From positions 1 to 64,000 of the forward strand of contig DASYUT010000288.1 of NCBI GenBank assembly GCA_036000965.1: a DNA stretch of 64,000 nt. Direction: 5' to 3'. The position numbers and the translations under genes are program-made. The stretch comes from Actinomycetes bacterium (GTDB lineage: Bacteria > Actinomycetota > CALGFH01). This document shows, piece by piece, positions 1 through 8,575 of this stretch. A model generated the notes under the pieces. That model did no database searches, was not told the DNA's origin, and worked only from the letters and a program-made list of their open reading frames with translations. Position 1 is the stretch's first letter, and each line of letters starts with the position of its first letter.

Positions 1-256
1 CGGCGCGCCGGGTGTCCAGGTCGCACAGGAAGTCCCCACCGGCCAGCATGCTCTCGGCCAGCGCCATGACCAGCCCGCCGCCGCCAAGCCCGCGCCGGCG
101 CTGCTTGATCTGGCCGATGTGCCGGTCCAGGGTGTCGACCAGGTCCAGGCGCTCGGCGAGCTCGGCGACCAGCAGCAACCCCACGTCGGGCGTCTGGGAC
201 GGGTCATCAAAGCGCAGCTCGACGCGGGCGCGGCCGCGCCGTAGCCTGCTCACCAT
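1..256 (-). CDS. IS1380-type transposase, N-terminal part (runs off the left edge)
   Basis: Read on the minus strand from ATG at 256, this gives about 85 residues beginning MVSRLRRGR. It contains the segment LRFDDPSQTPDVGLLL, then KQRRRGLGGGGLVMALAESM and DFLCDLDTRRA. That is the N-terminal signature I associate with IS1380-family transposases, which excise and reinsert an insertion sequence. A GGAGG lies about seven bases upstream of the ATG, which decides the start. The catalytic DDE part would lie left of position 1, so I cannot say whether the element is intact. No clear terminal inverted repeat was identified. The call rests on recalled family pattern rather than a search. Confidence 0.7.
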   Translation of the reverse strand, partial: MVSRLRRGRARVELRFDDPSQTPDVGLLLVAELAERLDLVDTLDRHIGQIKQRRRGLGGGGLVMALAESMLAGGDFLCDLDTRRA

Positions 257-366
257 CCAGGTGCCCTCCGCCAGGGAGTCTCAACAGGTCTCACAGCCTG
301 ATTCTCCCAGGTCGGAAGGCATCTGTGTTCTCGCTAACCCCGCGAACCAGCCAGCTATCCGCGGAT

Positions 367-882
367 CTAGGTCTGACAGCCCAGCTGGCAGTCGGTGAGG
401 TCTGGGGTGCGGCGGGCGTCGTCGCTGGCGGGTTTGAGGCGGCACTTGGCCTTGGCGGGGTCGAACACGCAGGTCATGCCTTTGGCGGGATAGATCTGCA
501 GGGTGGGGTTGGCGAGCAGGTCGCCTGCTTGGCGGCTGGAGGCGAGCACGCGGCCGGCGAACTGCCGGTTGGCCTGGCGGGTGCGGTCGCGGTAGGTGCG
601 GTCGCGGTAGGTGCGGGCAGCTGGGCCGCTGACGTGCTCGCCGGCGGCGAGCCGCTGTTCGGCGTCGGCGAACTGCTCCAGGCGCAGCAGCCAGGTCTCG
701 AAGGCGTGCTCGTCGGGGAAGCCGGAGGCGTAGGTGCCTAACGGTGACGTCAGATATTGGAACTCTCGGAATGCCTGCCGGTTCGGCGCAGGGAGATGGA
801 CGCCGAGCGTCACCAGGGGTCCACGGGCGCTCGTCTTGGCGTGTCGGCATCGGTCTTTGGCTGAAAGCGCGCATCGCGGCAT
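367..882 (-). pseudogene. Fragment of an actinobacterial integrase-associated protein
   Basis: The convincing part is roughly residues 50-171. It includes FETWLLRLEQFADAEQRL, then RQFAGRVLASSRQAGDLLANP and a cysteine-bearing end with GMTCVFDPAKAKC and PDLTDCQLGC. I recall this C-terminal pattern from large actinobacterial proteins encoded beside tyrosine-recombinase-like genes. It stops at CQT where relatives continue, and its N-terminal 45 residues look unrelated, so I read it as a truncated remnant. A 15-bp in-frame duplication (TYRDR twice) sits at 581-610. A better-preserved relative of the partner integrase lies at 5208-6490. Function is unassigned beyond mobile-element debris. Confidence 0.45.
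581..610 (+). repeat. 15-bp perfect tandem duplication
   Basis: The unit gtgcggtcgcggtag occurs twice head to tail. On the minus strand it duplicates five residues (TYRDR) inside the integrase-associated fragment. The frame is preserved. Confidence 0.9.
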
Positions 883-1041
883 GAGCGGGCGCCACCGTCG
901 ACGGCGATTGGGCGCGGTGATCAGGACCAGAGCACCAAGCGGCCCGTGCGGGCGGCGGCGGTGAACAGGGCGCGAAGGTTCACGGCGACGCCGGCGGTCG
1001 GATCTTGGGGGCGCAGCCGGTCGGGATGGTGGCGGGATGGC

Positions 1042-1644
1042 TCAGGCCGAGGCGGCCTCCTGCGCGACACGCTCCAACCGGCTGCGGTAGCTCTCCCACC
1101 AAGCCTGGTCGCCTGGCGCCATGTTGTCGTTGCCCTCCCGCAGCCCAGCGGCCCCGTCGATGAGTTCCCGGACGATATCGGCGTGGCCAGCATGCCGGTC
1201 GGTCTCGGCGATCATATGCACCAAGATTTGGTGCAGCGTGACCTCGCTACGGTCCTGCGGCCACCATGGCACGTGGCCGATTGCATCCAGCGCCAGCGCG
1301 TCGATCGTGGCGTCCGAGTGCGCCCAGACACGGTGATACAGGTTGACGATCTGCTCCCGCGACTCCTCGGCGGTGGCCCACATGTCGGCGTTTGGTTCGG
1401 CACCGTCGTCCAACCACGGCAGCGGCTCGTCGAACGGCCGGCCGAACGTGTCGCCGAAGTACCCCGCTTCGACGCTGGCCACATGCTTGACCAGTCCCAG
1501 CAGGTTGGTGCCGGTGGGCACCAACGGGCGGCGGACGTCGTACTCCGAGAGCCCCTCCAGCTTCCACAGCAAGGCCTCCCGGGCGGCTTGTAGGTAGCGA
1601 CGGAGGTCCGCCTTCGGATCTGCTCCGGTCATGGTGGAGAGCAT
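1042..1644 (-). CDS. DinB/DUF664-family protein
   Basis: About 200 residues with the four-helix DinB_2/DUF664 pattern: RYLQAAREALLWKLEGLSEY at the N-terminus, GLVKHVASVEAGYFGDTFG, then LHQILVHMIAETDRHAGHAD near the C-terminus. The histidines KH, HQ and HAGH are the likely metal ligands of this thiol-transferase-like or stress-linked superfamily. Actual substrates are mostly unknown. Two in-frame ATGs compete: 1644, with a GGGAGG about 11 bases upstream, and 1632, with no good ribosome site. I chose 1644. It lies between decayed mobile DNA and a methyltransferase on the same strand, and no operon partner is evident. Confidence 0.85.
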   Translation of the reverse strand: MLSTMTGADPKADLRRYLQAAREALLWKLEGLSEYDVRRPLVPTGTNLLGLVKHVASVEAGYFGDTFGRPFDEPLPWLDDGAEPNADMWATAEESREQIVNLYHRVWAHSDATIDALALDAIGHVPWWPQDRSEVTLHQILVHMIAETDRHAGHADIVRELIDGAAGLREGNDNMAPGDQAWWESYRSRLERVAQEAASA

Positions 1645-1707
1645 GGCATCAACGGCCTCCCAGCAACAGCGCGCGGTTCGTGGCACGAGCGGATGACTGA
1701 CTCGCGG

Positions 1708-2448
1708 TTAGCTGGTGGGCTTCTCCCAGATCGAGACATGCTGGCGACTCTCGCTCGTGAAGGACTCCCGCGTCCACCCGTCCCACCGCTCGCGCAGTCG
1801 CAGCCCTGCGAGCTGGGCCATCAGGTCGAGCTCTGCCGGCCACACGTACCGGAAGGGGATCGAGGTGTACTCGCCACGGCCGTCGACGACCTCGACGTAG
1901 TTCGAACTCATCGCCTGCGTGGCGACGTCGTAGACGTCGAACGCCCACCGCGTCGGGCTCACGTGGAACGGCACGACGTTCTGCCCGGCCGGGAGCCTTC
2001 GCAGATCGGGGATCCCGACCTCGATGACGAAGCAGCCGCCGGGTTCAAGGTGAGCCGCGACGTTGCGGAAGCAGGCCACCTGCGCCGCCTGCGTCGTCAG
2101 ATTCATGATCGTGTTGAAGACCAAGTACGCGACGGAGAACGTCCCGTCCACCCTCGTCGTGGCGAAGTCGCCGATCGTCACGCCGATCGCGTCGCCGCCC
2201 GGCTTGGCGCGCAGCCGGGCAACCATCGCCCGAGACAAGTCGATGCCGTAGACCGGGACGCCGCGGCGCGCCAGCGGTAGTGCGATGCGTCCCGTCCCGA
2301 TGCCCAGCTCCAGGGCCCGGCCGCCGCCGGCGAGCCCAGCCAGAACGTCGGCCACCGCGTCCACGACGCCCGGCTCGAACATGTCCGCCGACGACTCGTC
2401 GTACGTCGCCGCGACACGTTCTCCGAAGTAGCCGTCCCCATCGTCCAT
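1708..2448 (-). CDS. Class I SAM-dependent methyltransferase
   Basis: 246 residues. The SAM-binding motif I is ALELGIGTGRIALPLARRG around residues 45-63, followed by the acidic strand VYGIDLSRAM. The post-motif region is LEPGGCFVIEVG. The N-terminal YFGERVAATYDESS resembles cyclopropane/UbiE-like small-molecule methyltransferases. The substrate cannot be inferred from the sequence or its neighbours. The ATG at 2448 has only a weak ribosome site. The gene is 63 bp upstream of the DinB-like gene on the same strand and could be cotranscribed with it. Confidence 0.85.
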   Translation of the reverse strand: MDDGDGYFGERVAATYDESSADMFEPGVVDAVADVLAGLAGGGRALELGIGTGRIALPLARRGVPVYGIDLSRAMVARLRAKPGGDAIGVTIGDFATTRVDGTFSVAYLVFNTIMNLTTQAAQVACFRNVAAHLEPGGCFVIEVGIPDLRRLPAGQNVVPFHVSPTRWAFDVYDVATQAMSSNYVEVVDGRGEYTSIPFRYVWPAELDLMAQLAGLRLRERWDGWTRESFTSESRQHVSIWEKPTS

Positions 2449-2543
2449 CGCCGGACCGTACCGCGGAAGACCTCTGCCGTGCCCGCGAATTCCGCGCCCT
2501 CCGCGGCAGATGAGCGACGGCCGCGCTCGTGCAGACTGCCACT

Positions 2544-2810
2544 ATGGCCGAGATCGTGTTGTCTGTGCCCGGCTACGACCTGGAGCGGGGCGTGTGGCTC
2601 CGGCCGAGGGCGGCACAGTGATCGTCGAGATTGTTGACGGAACAGTGGAGATTTCCGGAGACCCCGCCCGGGCTCCGCGACCTCGCGCGGTGGTGCATGG
2701 CGCTCTCCGATGAGGAAGCGCCCTCTGGAGCACATATCCATCTCGATCCAGGAACCATCCCCCTGGCCCTCGAGTCGGTTTCCTTGATGCTGGCTCGGCA
2801 GCCGGCCTGA
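2544..2810 (+). pseudogene. Imm32-like immunity protein remnant, frameshifted
   Basis: Three reading segments join into one plausible small protein of about 88 residues. The first is MAEIVLSVPGYDLERGVWL in the frame of 2544. The second is TVIVEIVDGTVEISGDPA in the frame of 2618. The third, GLRDLARWCMALSDEEAP followed by GAHIHLDPGTIPL and LMLARQPA, is back in the first frame to the TGA ending at 2810. The second shift falls in a cccgggc tract near 2667-2672 and could be a single extra C. The joined product resembles Imm32-type immunity proteins (GDPxGL, HxHLDPG). No polymorphic toxin is adjacent, so a role against a toxin is only inference. Confidence 0.5.
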
Positions 2811-3194
2811 GCCAGAACCACGAACCTTGATTAATGGTGACGTCAGGTATTCCAGGTGTCTGAATGTCACATGGAACAGCCTCCAGAGGCAGTCCCAGCG
2901 GCGGAAGCTACCGTCGCCGGAGCTCCGCGGCGTGTAGGTACATGGCCTTTCTTGGCCTGCTCGGAGCTGCACCAATGCATGGCCATTGGTGAGTCGAGCG
3001 TGTGCCCATGAAGCTACGTTCCTGCTGCATCGCCTCATGTGCCCTTGCTGCAGTCGACCGCTGCCCTCCTCCTGCCGTATGTCGGGGATCCGGTCTTGGG
3101 GACGAACGGGAACACCGTCGGCACCGGCCTACCGCTCGACATCGGCCTGCTCGGCTTGGCGGCTCCGAAGAGGCGGCCGGACCGATGTCGTGCC
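2811..3194. other. Intergenic stretch without a convincing gene
   Basis: No open frame here has family-like composition. The only structure noticed is ggtgacgtcag at 2836-2846. It recurs at 743-753 inside the integrase-associated fragment, with weaker similarity over about 33 bp. On the minus strand both copies read FR-x-x-x-YLTSPL, suggesting a shared mobile-element scrap. Confidence 0.6.
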
Positions 3195-4846
3195 CTAGCC
3201 GGACAGATATCGCACCCAAACCCTGCTTCTGGACCACACGACGTCCACATCGTCCCCCGTGGCCGAGGCGTACAGCGCCGGGGCGCCCGACGCCGGCGGC
3301 TCATCGGGCGATGTCGCGGTCACCCGCGAGTCCACCCGGGTCACGGCGGCGTCGGTACGCGCGGCGTGCAGCCCGTCCGCTGCGGACCACACCACCCAGA
3401 CCCGGCCTTTGTCATCGGCGGTCGCTGCGACCGACGCTCCGGCGGCGCCGTCCCCACCGTCAACGGTGCCGCGCTGGCGACCCGCCACAGGTAGACCTCA
3501 CCCTGCTTTCCCAGGTAGGCCAGGAACTGCCCGTCCCTGCCGGGCCGGTCGGTGAGTGCGATCGCGCTGGAACCCCAGTTGGGTGCCTCTGTCGGCGGGC
3601 TGGTGTATCCGCTCGGGCGCGCGGTCTGGACGAACACACCGACCGGGTTTCCACCCAGCGGGTTGACAGAGTTGTAGTAGGCGACCACTGCGCCGTCCTT
3701 CGTGGGCGCCACGGCAACGTTGTCCAGGAAGTAGCCCCCGCCACCGACCTGCAGCGGCTCGCCCTGGCCGAACCAGAGCCCTCCAAAGCCCGGCCAGGCG
3801 ACGATCGCACGTCCATCCCCTCCCAGCGTTGCCGTCCCAATCGAATGGATGTACGCATAGAGGTGCACCCTTGTTTGCTGGTAGGCCGACCAGGTTCGCC
3901 CGCCATCGTTGGAAGTGGCGGTCTTGATGTGGGTGAAGTCCGCGGCGTAGCTCTGCGGCGGGGTGCCGCCGAAGAACACCTGCAGTGACCCGTCGCGGCG
4001 GGCGACCAGCGCGGTGGTGGGGTTCAGGCCTCCCCAGCCGTCCGCGATGACATCCAGTGGCCTCGGCCGCCCGTCTTTGACGGCCACGTGCAGCAGCCGG
4101 TGCCCGTCGGCGTCGCGGAACGCCAGGTGCAGCAGCCCGTCAGGGGTCCGGGCCACCCCGGGGGCAACCTGCGACGACGACGTCACGGCCTGCCAGGTCG
4201 ACAGCGTCGGTCCCAGCGGCTGGCGCGCCGCCCCGCCACCGATGCTCAGCGCCGCGCCCACGCTGACCGCCGCGACCTGGTAGGCCAACCTCTGCAGCGG
4301 CTCCTCGAGGGCGTGGGCAAACCGGATCGGCACCACCACGACCACCAGCCACACCACGATCAGCATCGCGGACACCCAACCCAAGGCAAAGAACAGTCCA
4401 GCCACGATCACCAGCGCGATGGCGATGGCCCAGGCCGCGACCAGCAACCACCGCCACCGCCCCACGACGGGTTGCTGCACGCCACGCTGCTGCCCGACCC
4501 GTTCCGGCTCCACCGGTGGCCCGGCGGCCGGACCAGCTCCGACCGAGCGCGCAGCACGGCTGGGCCGCTGGAGCACCAAGGTCAGTCGCCAATACGCCAC
4601 CACCAGCAGCACCGCGATCAGCAGGCGCACCAAGGGATACAGGTCAGCAAACGCATCCGTGATCTCGTTGATGACCACACCCAGGATGACTGGAAGGACA
4701 AGATCGCGGCTCAGCAGGGCCGAACGGGCAGCAGGCTGGCCCTGCGTGCCTGCAGCAGGAGCGGCCGCTGCCGGTGGGGACGGCGAACCCGGGTCCACAG
4801 CCTCTACTCCAGCTGCCAGGCAGCAGGGCAGGTTCCGGTGCCCCAC
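3195..4846 (-). pseudogene. Membrane-anchored sialidase/BNR-like propeller protein, frameshifted
   Basis: From GTG at 4846 the protein has two hydrophobic regions: residues about 47-95, with LVLPVILGVVINEITDAF, and about 125-170, with AIAIALVIVAGLFFALGW. A large extracytoplasmic propeller follows, bearing the BNR/Asp-box SNDGGRTWS and repeated WG- or FG-turns. Near 3455 the frame breaks at a run of G (minus strand gtggggacggc). The shifted frame continues as GDGAAGASVAATADDKGRVW and ends at WVRYLSG. One extra G would restore a single protein of about 550 residues. It is therefore either a pseudogene or an assembly error. BNR propellers bind or cleave glycans, but no catalytic sialidase residues can be assigned. 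No operon partner is seen. Confidence 0.6.
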
Positions 4847-5207
4847 GCGCCTGGGAACATCGAGCAGGGAGTGACGAGCCCGTTAGAGATGCATGTGAGG
4901 GCGACGGGTTCCATGCAGTTCCTCTCCGGGCTGCTCCGCTGCACGCTGTGAGGTCCCCGTATCGTAGCCGACACCGCGAGCCTGCTGAACGGGCAGGACG
5001 GTGCAACTTTGCCCCAACCAGGACGCTAACTCGCATCCTCGCCACCACGAAACCCGGCAGTAGGCATGACGCCCGGGACAGGCCGCCCAAGTTGGAAACT
5101 GGTCCCGGGTCAAGTTGTTCGGCAGACGGTCCAGTCTGCAGGCCTTCCGCCAGTGCCGCGCTCCTTGAGCAGAACCGGCAAAGTGCTCATGGAATCTGCA
5201 CCAAGGG
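4847..5207. other. Intergenic stretch without a convincing gene
   Basis: I see no coherent open frame, hairpin or repeat. It separates the broken propeller gene from the broken integrase-like gene. It may hold the promoter of the former on the minus strand, but no clear promoter elements were found. Confidence 0.5.
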
Positions 5208-6490
5208 TTAGCGCGGGTGTGTGTTGCCGGGCTTTCGGCGGCTGAGCTCGGCGGCGTAGGCGACCCAATCACCGGCGGCGGCCTGCTGCCATTGGACCGC
5301 GACCTTGATGTGGATCCCGAGCATCCGGGCCAGGACCGCGACCGGTAGCTGGGTGGCCAGCGTGAACAGCGCAGCGGAGCGATCCTGCCGCGGGTTGAGA
5401 CCGATGCGTTGGAGACGCTCGCCGAGCCGGTCATCGCCGATCGGCTGCCCGGGTCGGCCCCCGGGGAACAGCCACGGGACGGTGTCAGGGGCACCGATTG
5501 CGGCATGACCACGGCGGCTGGCGACCAGTCCACGGACCAGACCGGCCATCGGTTCGGGCAGGACGACAGGTGCCGTGCCGAGCATGATCGCCGCGTGATC
5601 GGTGCCGATGTGGACGTGGTCGACGGTGAGGTGGCTGATGGTGGCGATGCGCTGGGCATACAGCACCAACAGCAGCCCGGCGACCCGGTCGGCGGTGTGC
5701 AGGGTGTCGTCGCGCAGGAGTCGGCGGGCATCCGCCCAGCGCTTCTCGGTGTCGAGCGGTCCGCGCGGCCCTTGCCAACGGTCGGCGCCGAAGGTCAACC
5801 CGCCGGCGTGACGGTGGGCCACGGCCCAGCGCACGAAATGGCCAGTCTCGCCTCGATGGCTGGCCTTGGGGTCGGTGGCCCAGCGGTCCAGGTCGGCCTG
5901 GGTGCAGGTCGCCAGGGTGCAGCCCTGGCTGGCAAGCCAGTCCAGGAAGTTCGCCGCCGCGGTGCATGGCAGCGCACGTTCAGCGTCTGCAGATGGGTGG
6001 CGTGCGTCCCGACCAGGCGGCGCCGGAGCCGGCGGAGGTGATGCCAGACCGCATAGCCGTGCAGCACCCGCCGGTCGGCCGGGTCCGCTCGGGCCTCGAT
6101 GGCCCCGGCGGTCCAGCGCTCCAGCTTGGCCAACCGCTCGTCACGGTAGGGCAGGGCGCCGGCGACCAGGACGCTGCGGAGGTGGTCGAGCGTCTTGCCG
6201 GCCGGAAGCTCGTCGAGGGTCGGGTAGGTGAGGGGCCGGTGGTCGCGGCTGATCTCGGCCAGGATCGCGCGGACCGCTGGGCGGGCCAGCCAAGTCAGGG
6301 CCGTATGGGGCCGCTCGACGCCGGTCAGGGCATGGCGCAGGGGCGCAAGGTCGGTCCGGACCTGACCGTCCTCCTCGCCCAGGAGCTGGTGGACTCGCTG
6401 GGCAAGGACGCAGCGCTGGCAGGGGCGAGGGCTGAGCTGCCAGGTCGCCTGGCAGGTTGGGCAACGAGCAACACCACTACTGGCCAAAGA
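5208..6490 (-). pseudogene. Actinobacterial tyrosine-recombinase-like gene, frameshifted
   Basis: The upper part (6490 to about 5971) begins with a zinc-finger-like CPTCQ-x9-CQRC. It continues with HTALTWLARPAVRAILAEI and DHLRSVLVAGALPYRDERLA, then VWHHLRRLRRRLVGTHATH. The frame then shifts. The lower part reads AAANFLDWLASQGCTLATCT, VRWAVAHRHAGGLTF, RVAGLLLVLYAQRIATISHL and LGIHIKVAVQWQQAAAGDW. This order matches the integrase/XerD-like proteins I recall from actinobacteria, which recombine DNA. The tyrosine nucleophile could not be placed with confidence. The shift near 5965-5975 and the missing true N-terminus make it non-functional as read. Confidence 0.55.
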
Positions 6491-7048
6491 ACCGTGTCCC
6501 TGGCCGAGCCCCTGCCACTGGCTCGCCGTCACCGCCAGACGCAGGTCGGCCGGCTCGGACCAGGCGCCCAAGGAGACGAGCACCGCCCCGCGCTCCCAGG
6601 CCCGGGCCGACAGGCGACGGGCGTCGGCGGCTCGCAGCCCGGGTGGCGGGCGCACAAGCACGACGTCGATCGCGTCCAGGAGCGCGGCCACCACCGTGAC
6701 CCATGCCCGCGGCCAGGGATGAGGGACGAGTGCGAGGCGCTCCAGGGTGAGCCCGCTCTCCGCGGCGGCCACCACCCCGAGGTCGGGCAGGCCGACGGCC
6801 GCGACCCAGGAGCCGTCGGCCGACGCCCTCGCCACCAGGGCGAGGGCCAGGGAGGCGGACCGGCTCACGGTCACCGTGCTCCCCCGGCGCAGGCCATGAC
6901 CGGGCAGGAGCGGCCGGAAGGCAGCAGGGACGGGCAGCATCCGCTCGGCGGCCAGGGTCAGCGGCCGGGACCGCTGGCCGAGCGCCTCCGCCAGTCGCTC
7001 CCGAGGAGCTCTGCCCCAGCCGCGAGCGGGCGGGTGAGCCATGACCAC
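6491..7048 (-). pseudogene. ImuA'-like mutagenesis-cassette protein, truncated and fused
   Basis: The first 186 residues read from GTG at 7048 include LPVPAAFRPLLPGHGLRRGS, WVAAVGLPDLGVVAAAESGL and ERLALVPHPWPRAWVTVVAA. They end at AVTASQWQGLGQGHG. This is the pattern of the RecA-fold ImuA' protein. ImuA' pairs with ImuB and DnaE2 in SOS-induced translesion synthesis. No imuB or dnaE2 lies nearby. The frame then runs directly into the integrase-like zinc finger at about 6490, so the normal C-terminus is missing. A 39-bp direct repeat brackets the start (6972-7010 and 7048-7086), which suggests the N-terminal end was also rearranged. Confidence 0.55.
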
Positions 7049-7086
7049 GCTGGCCGAGCGCCTCCGCCAGTCGCTCCCGAGGAGCT
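6972..7086 (+). repeat. 39-bp perfect direct repeat, two copies 76 bp apart
   Basis: Copies at 6972-7010 and 7048-7086 are identical, beginning cgctggccgagcgcctccgc. On the minus strand each encodes APRERLAEALGQR. The copies flank the start of the ImuA'-like fragment and look like a recent segmental duplication. Confidence 0.9.
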
Positions 7087-7300
7087 GGCGTGACGCTGCG
7101 CTGGACCGGCATCGTCATACGATCGAACAGACGTTCGCCACTGTCAAGCACTCCGGACCGGGGCGGCAAGCCAGATCGTGTGGCTGATCACAGCAGCCGG
7201 CGCCCGGACAAACGCTCCCTGGTGGCCTACGATACTGAGGTCTCAAGCGCCTACTGAGATCTCTCGAGCGCCAGTTCGGAAGCATCGAAAGGAGTCCTCC

Positions 7301-7762
7301 ATGGCGAAGGTGAAGCCGATCCCCGAGGGGTACCCGCAGGTCACGCCCTACCTGTACGTTGAAGGCGCCAGCGCCGCGATCGAGTTCTACGGCAAGGTGT
7401 TCGGGGCAACCGAGCGGATGCGCATGCCTGGGCCCGACGGCACGATCGGCCATGCCGAGCTCCAGTTCGGCGATTCGCTGGTCATGGTGGCGGACGAGTT
7501 CCCGGAGATGGGCGCCCGCAGCCCCAAGGCCGTCGGCGGCACTCCCGTGACGCTGAGCGTCTACGTGGAGGACGCCGACGGCGTCTTCGACCGGGCCGTC
7601 AAGGCGGGGGCCACAGCCCTGCGCCCGGTCGAGGACCAGTTCTACGGCGACCGGTCAGGCCAGTTCGAGGACCCGTTCGGGCACCGGTGGAGCGTCGCCA
7701 CGCATGTCGAGGACGTGCCGCCTGAGGAGATGGCCAGGCGGGCCGCGGCGATGGGCGGCTGA
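7301..7762 (+). CDS. VOC-family (glyoxalase/PhnB-like) protein
   Basis: 153 residues. Two beta-alpha-beta-beta-beta modules are visible: TPYLYVEGASAAIEFYGKVF near the N-terminus and TLSVYVEDADGVFDRAVKAG mid-protein. It ends in the typical FEDPFGHRWSVATHVEDV. This vicinal-oxygen-chelate pattern covers glyoxalase, bleomycin-resistance and PhnB-like proteins, and the exact reaction is not predictable. The start is decided by AAAGGAG at 7288-7294, seven bases before the ATG. It stands alone between relic regions, and its codon use resembles the intact genes of the window. Confidence 0.88.
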   Translation: MAKVKPIPEGYPQVTPYLYVEGASAAIEFYGKVFGATERMRMPGPDGTIGHAELQFGDSLVMVADEFPEMGARSPKAVGGTPVTLSVYVEDADGVFDRAVKAGATALRPVEDQFYGDRSGQFEDPFGHRWSVATHVEDVPPEEMARRAAAMGG

Positions 7763-7791
7763 GCGCCAGGGCGCCGGATCGCCCACAGAGG

Positions 7792-7908
7792 GTGACAGAC
7801 CAACCGGTCGGCTACGCCGGCACCTCCCTGAGCGACGTGCTGAAGTCGAGCGGCGTCACCAAGGGCGGCTTCTACTTCCGCTTCCCGTCCAAGGAGGCGC
7901 TAAGGTCG
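7792..7908 (+). pseudogene. TetR-family DNA-binding scrap
   Basis: The frame from GTG at 7792 reads VGYAGTSLSDVLKSSGVTKG followed by GFYFRFPSKEAL. That is the helix-turn-helix core of TetR repressors. Nothing resembling the first helix or the ligand-binding domain flanks it. After about 7903 the frame becomes a Pro-rich tail that overlaps the 3' end of the GNAT gene on the other strand. I read it as a decayed regulator, perhaps once controlling the adjacent VOC gene. Confidence 0.6.
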
Positions 7909-8463
7909 ACCCCGCCGCCTGAGCCACCCGGACAGCCCCCGGCTGGCCAGCACCACACGCTTCCCTGGCGGGCGCGCGGCCTCACGCACCTCAGGCAAGG
8001 CGGCCTCACCCACCTCAGGCAAGGTTGAGAGCGGCTCGCGCATGTACTCGAGGAAGTCCATGCCGTGGTAGTAGCGGGGAATGCGGGCGATCCGCACGAA
8101 CCCGTGGCGCTCGTAGAAGCGGCGGTGGCGGTCGGTGTCAGGGCAGCGCAGGAAGCAGCGGCCGGCGCCCAGCGCGGCGGCCCGCTGGCAGAACAGCTCG
8201 ACCAGGCGCCCACCCACCCCGGCGCCCTGGAGGGGCTCGGCCACCAGCACGTCGCTCAGCCGGGCCATGCCGGCGACGACCTCGCCCACGGCCACGCCGA
8301 CCAGCTCCTGGTCCGACCGGGCCTCGACCGCGACCGGGCGGCTCGTCCAGTCCAGCGCGGCGCCGAAGATCCCGCGGTCGGCCACCTTCCACTCGCGGGC
8401 CAGGAACCCGCGCGCCTCGTCGGTCTCCCGCTCCACCGGCCGGCAGACGACCTCAGGCACCAC
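7900..8463 (-). CDS. GNAT-family N-acetyltransferase
   Basis: 187 residues from GTG at 8463. The acetyl-CoA pyrophosphate loop QGAGVGGRLVELFCQRAAAL is at about residues 78-97. The conserved FYERHGFVRIARIP follows. Substrate is unknown. The C-terminus carries a duplicated LPEV-rich segment from a 24-bp tandem repeat, and its last bases overlap the TetR scrap on the other strand. The final 40 residues may be acquired rather than native. Confidence 0.8.
   Translation of the reverse strand: MVPEVVCRPVERETDEARGFLAREWKVADRGIFGAALDWTSRPVAVEARSDQELVGVAVGEVVAGMARLSDVLVAEPLQGAGVGGRLVELFCQRAAALGAGRCFLRCPDTDRHRRFYERHGFVRIARIPRYYHGMDFLEYMREPLSTLPEVGEAALPEVREAARPPGKRVVLASRGLSGWLRRRGRP
7978..8025 (+). repeat. 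24-bp tandem duplication
   Basis: Units at 7978-8001 and 8002-8025 differ at two bases. They encode LPEVREAA and LPEVGEAA in the C-terminal tail of the GNAT gene. Confidence 0.85.
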
Positions 8464-8502
8464 CCGTCGGACCTCCCGTGGTCGACGCCGACATTCCCAC
8501 TA

Positions 8503-8563
8503 TCATCATGACGCGCCGACTCATCATGACGCGGCCCACCCATATCCGGCCTACCCATATCCG
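8503..8563 (+). repeat. Two short duplications in the leader of the split-barrel gene
   Basis: tcatcatgacgcg occurs at 8503-8515 and 8521-8533. cccatatccg occurs at 8539-8548 and 8554-8563. They occupy the divergent promoter region and end just before the ribosome site AAGGGAG (8564-8570). Confidence 0.85.
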
Positions 8564-8575
8564 AAGGGAGATCTG

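Noticed and set aside
2544-2810. Polymorphic toxin-immunity locus
   Set aside because: Only a broken Imm32-like frame exists. No large toxin, Rhs or secretion gene is adjacent.
1-8000. Integrated prophage or intact genomic island
   Set aside because: Only fragments of transposase and integrase-like genes are seen. There are no structural phage genes, tRNA attachment site or flanking direct repeats.
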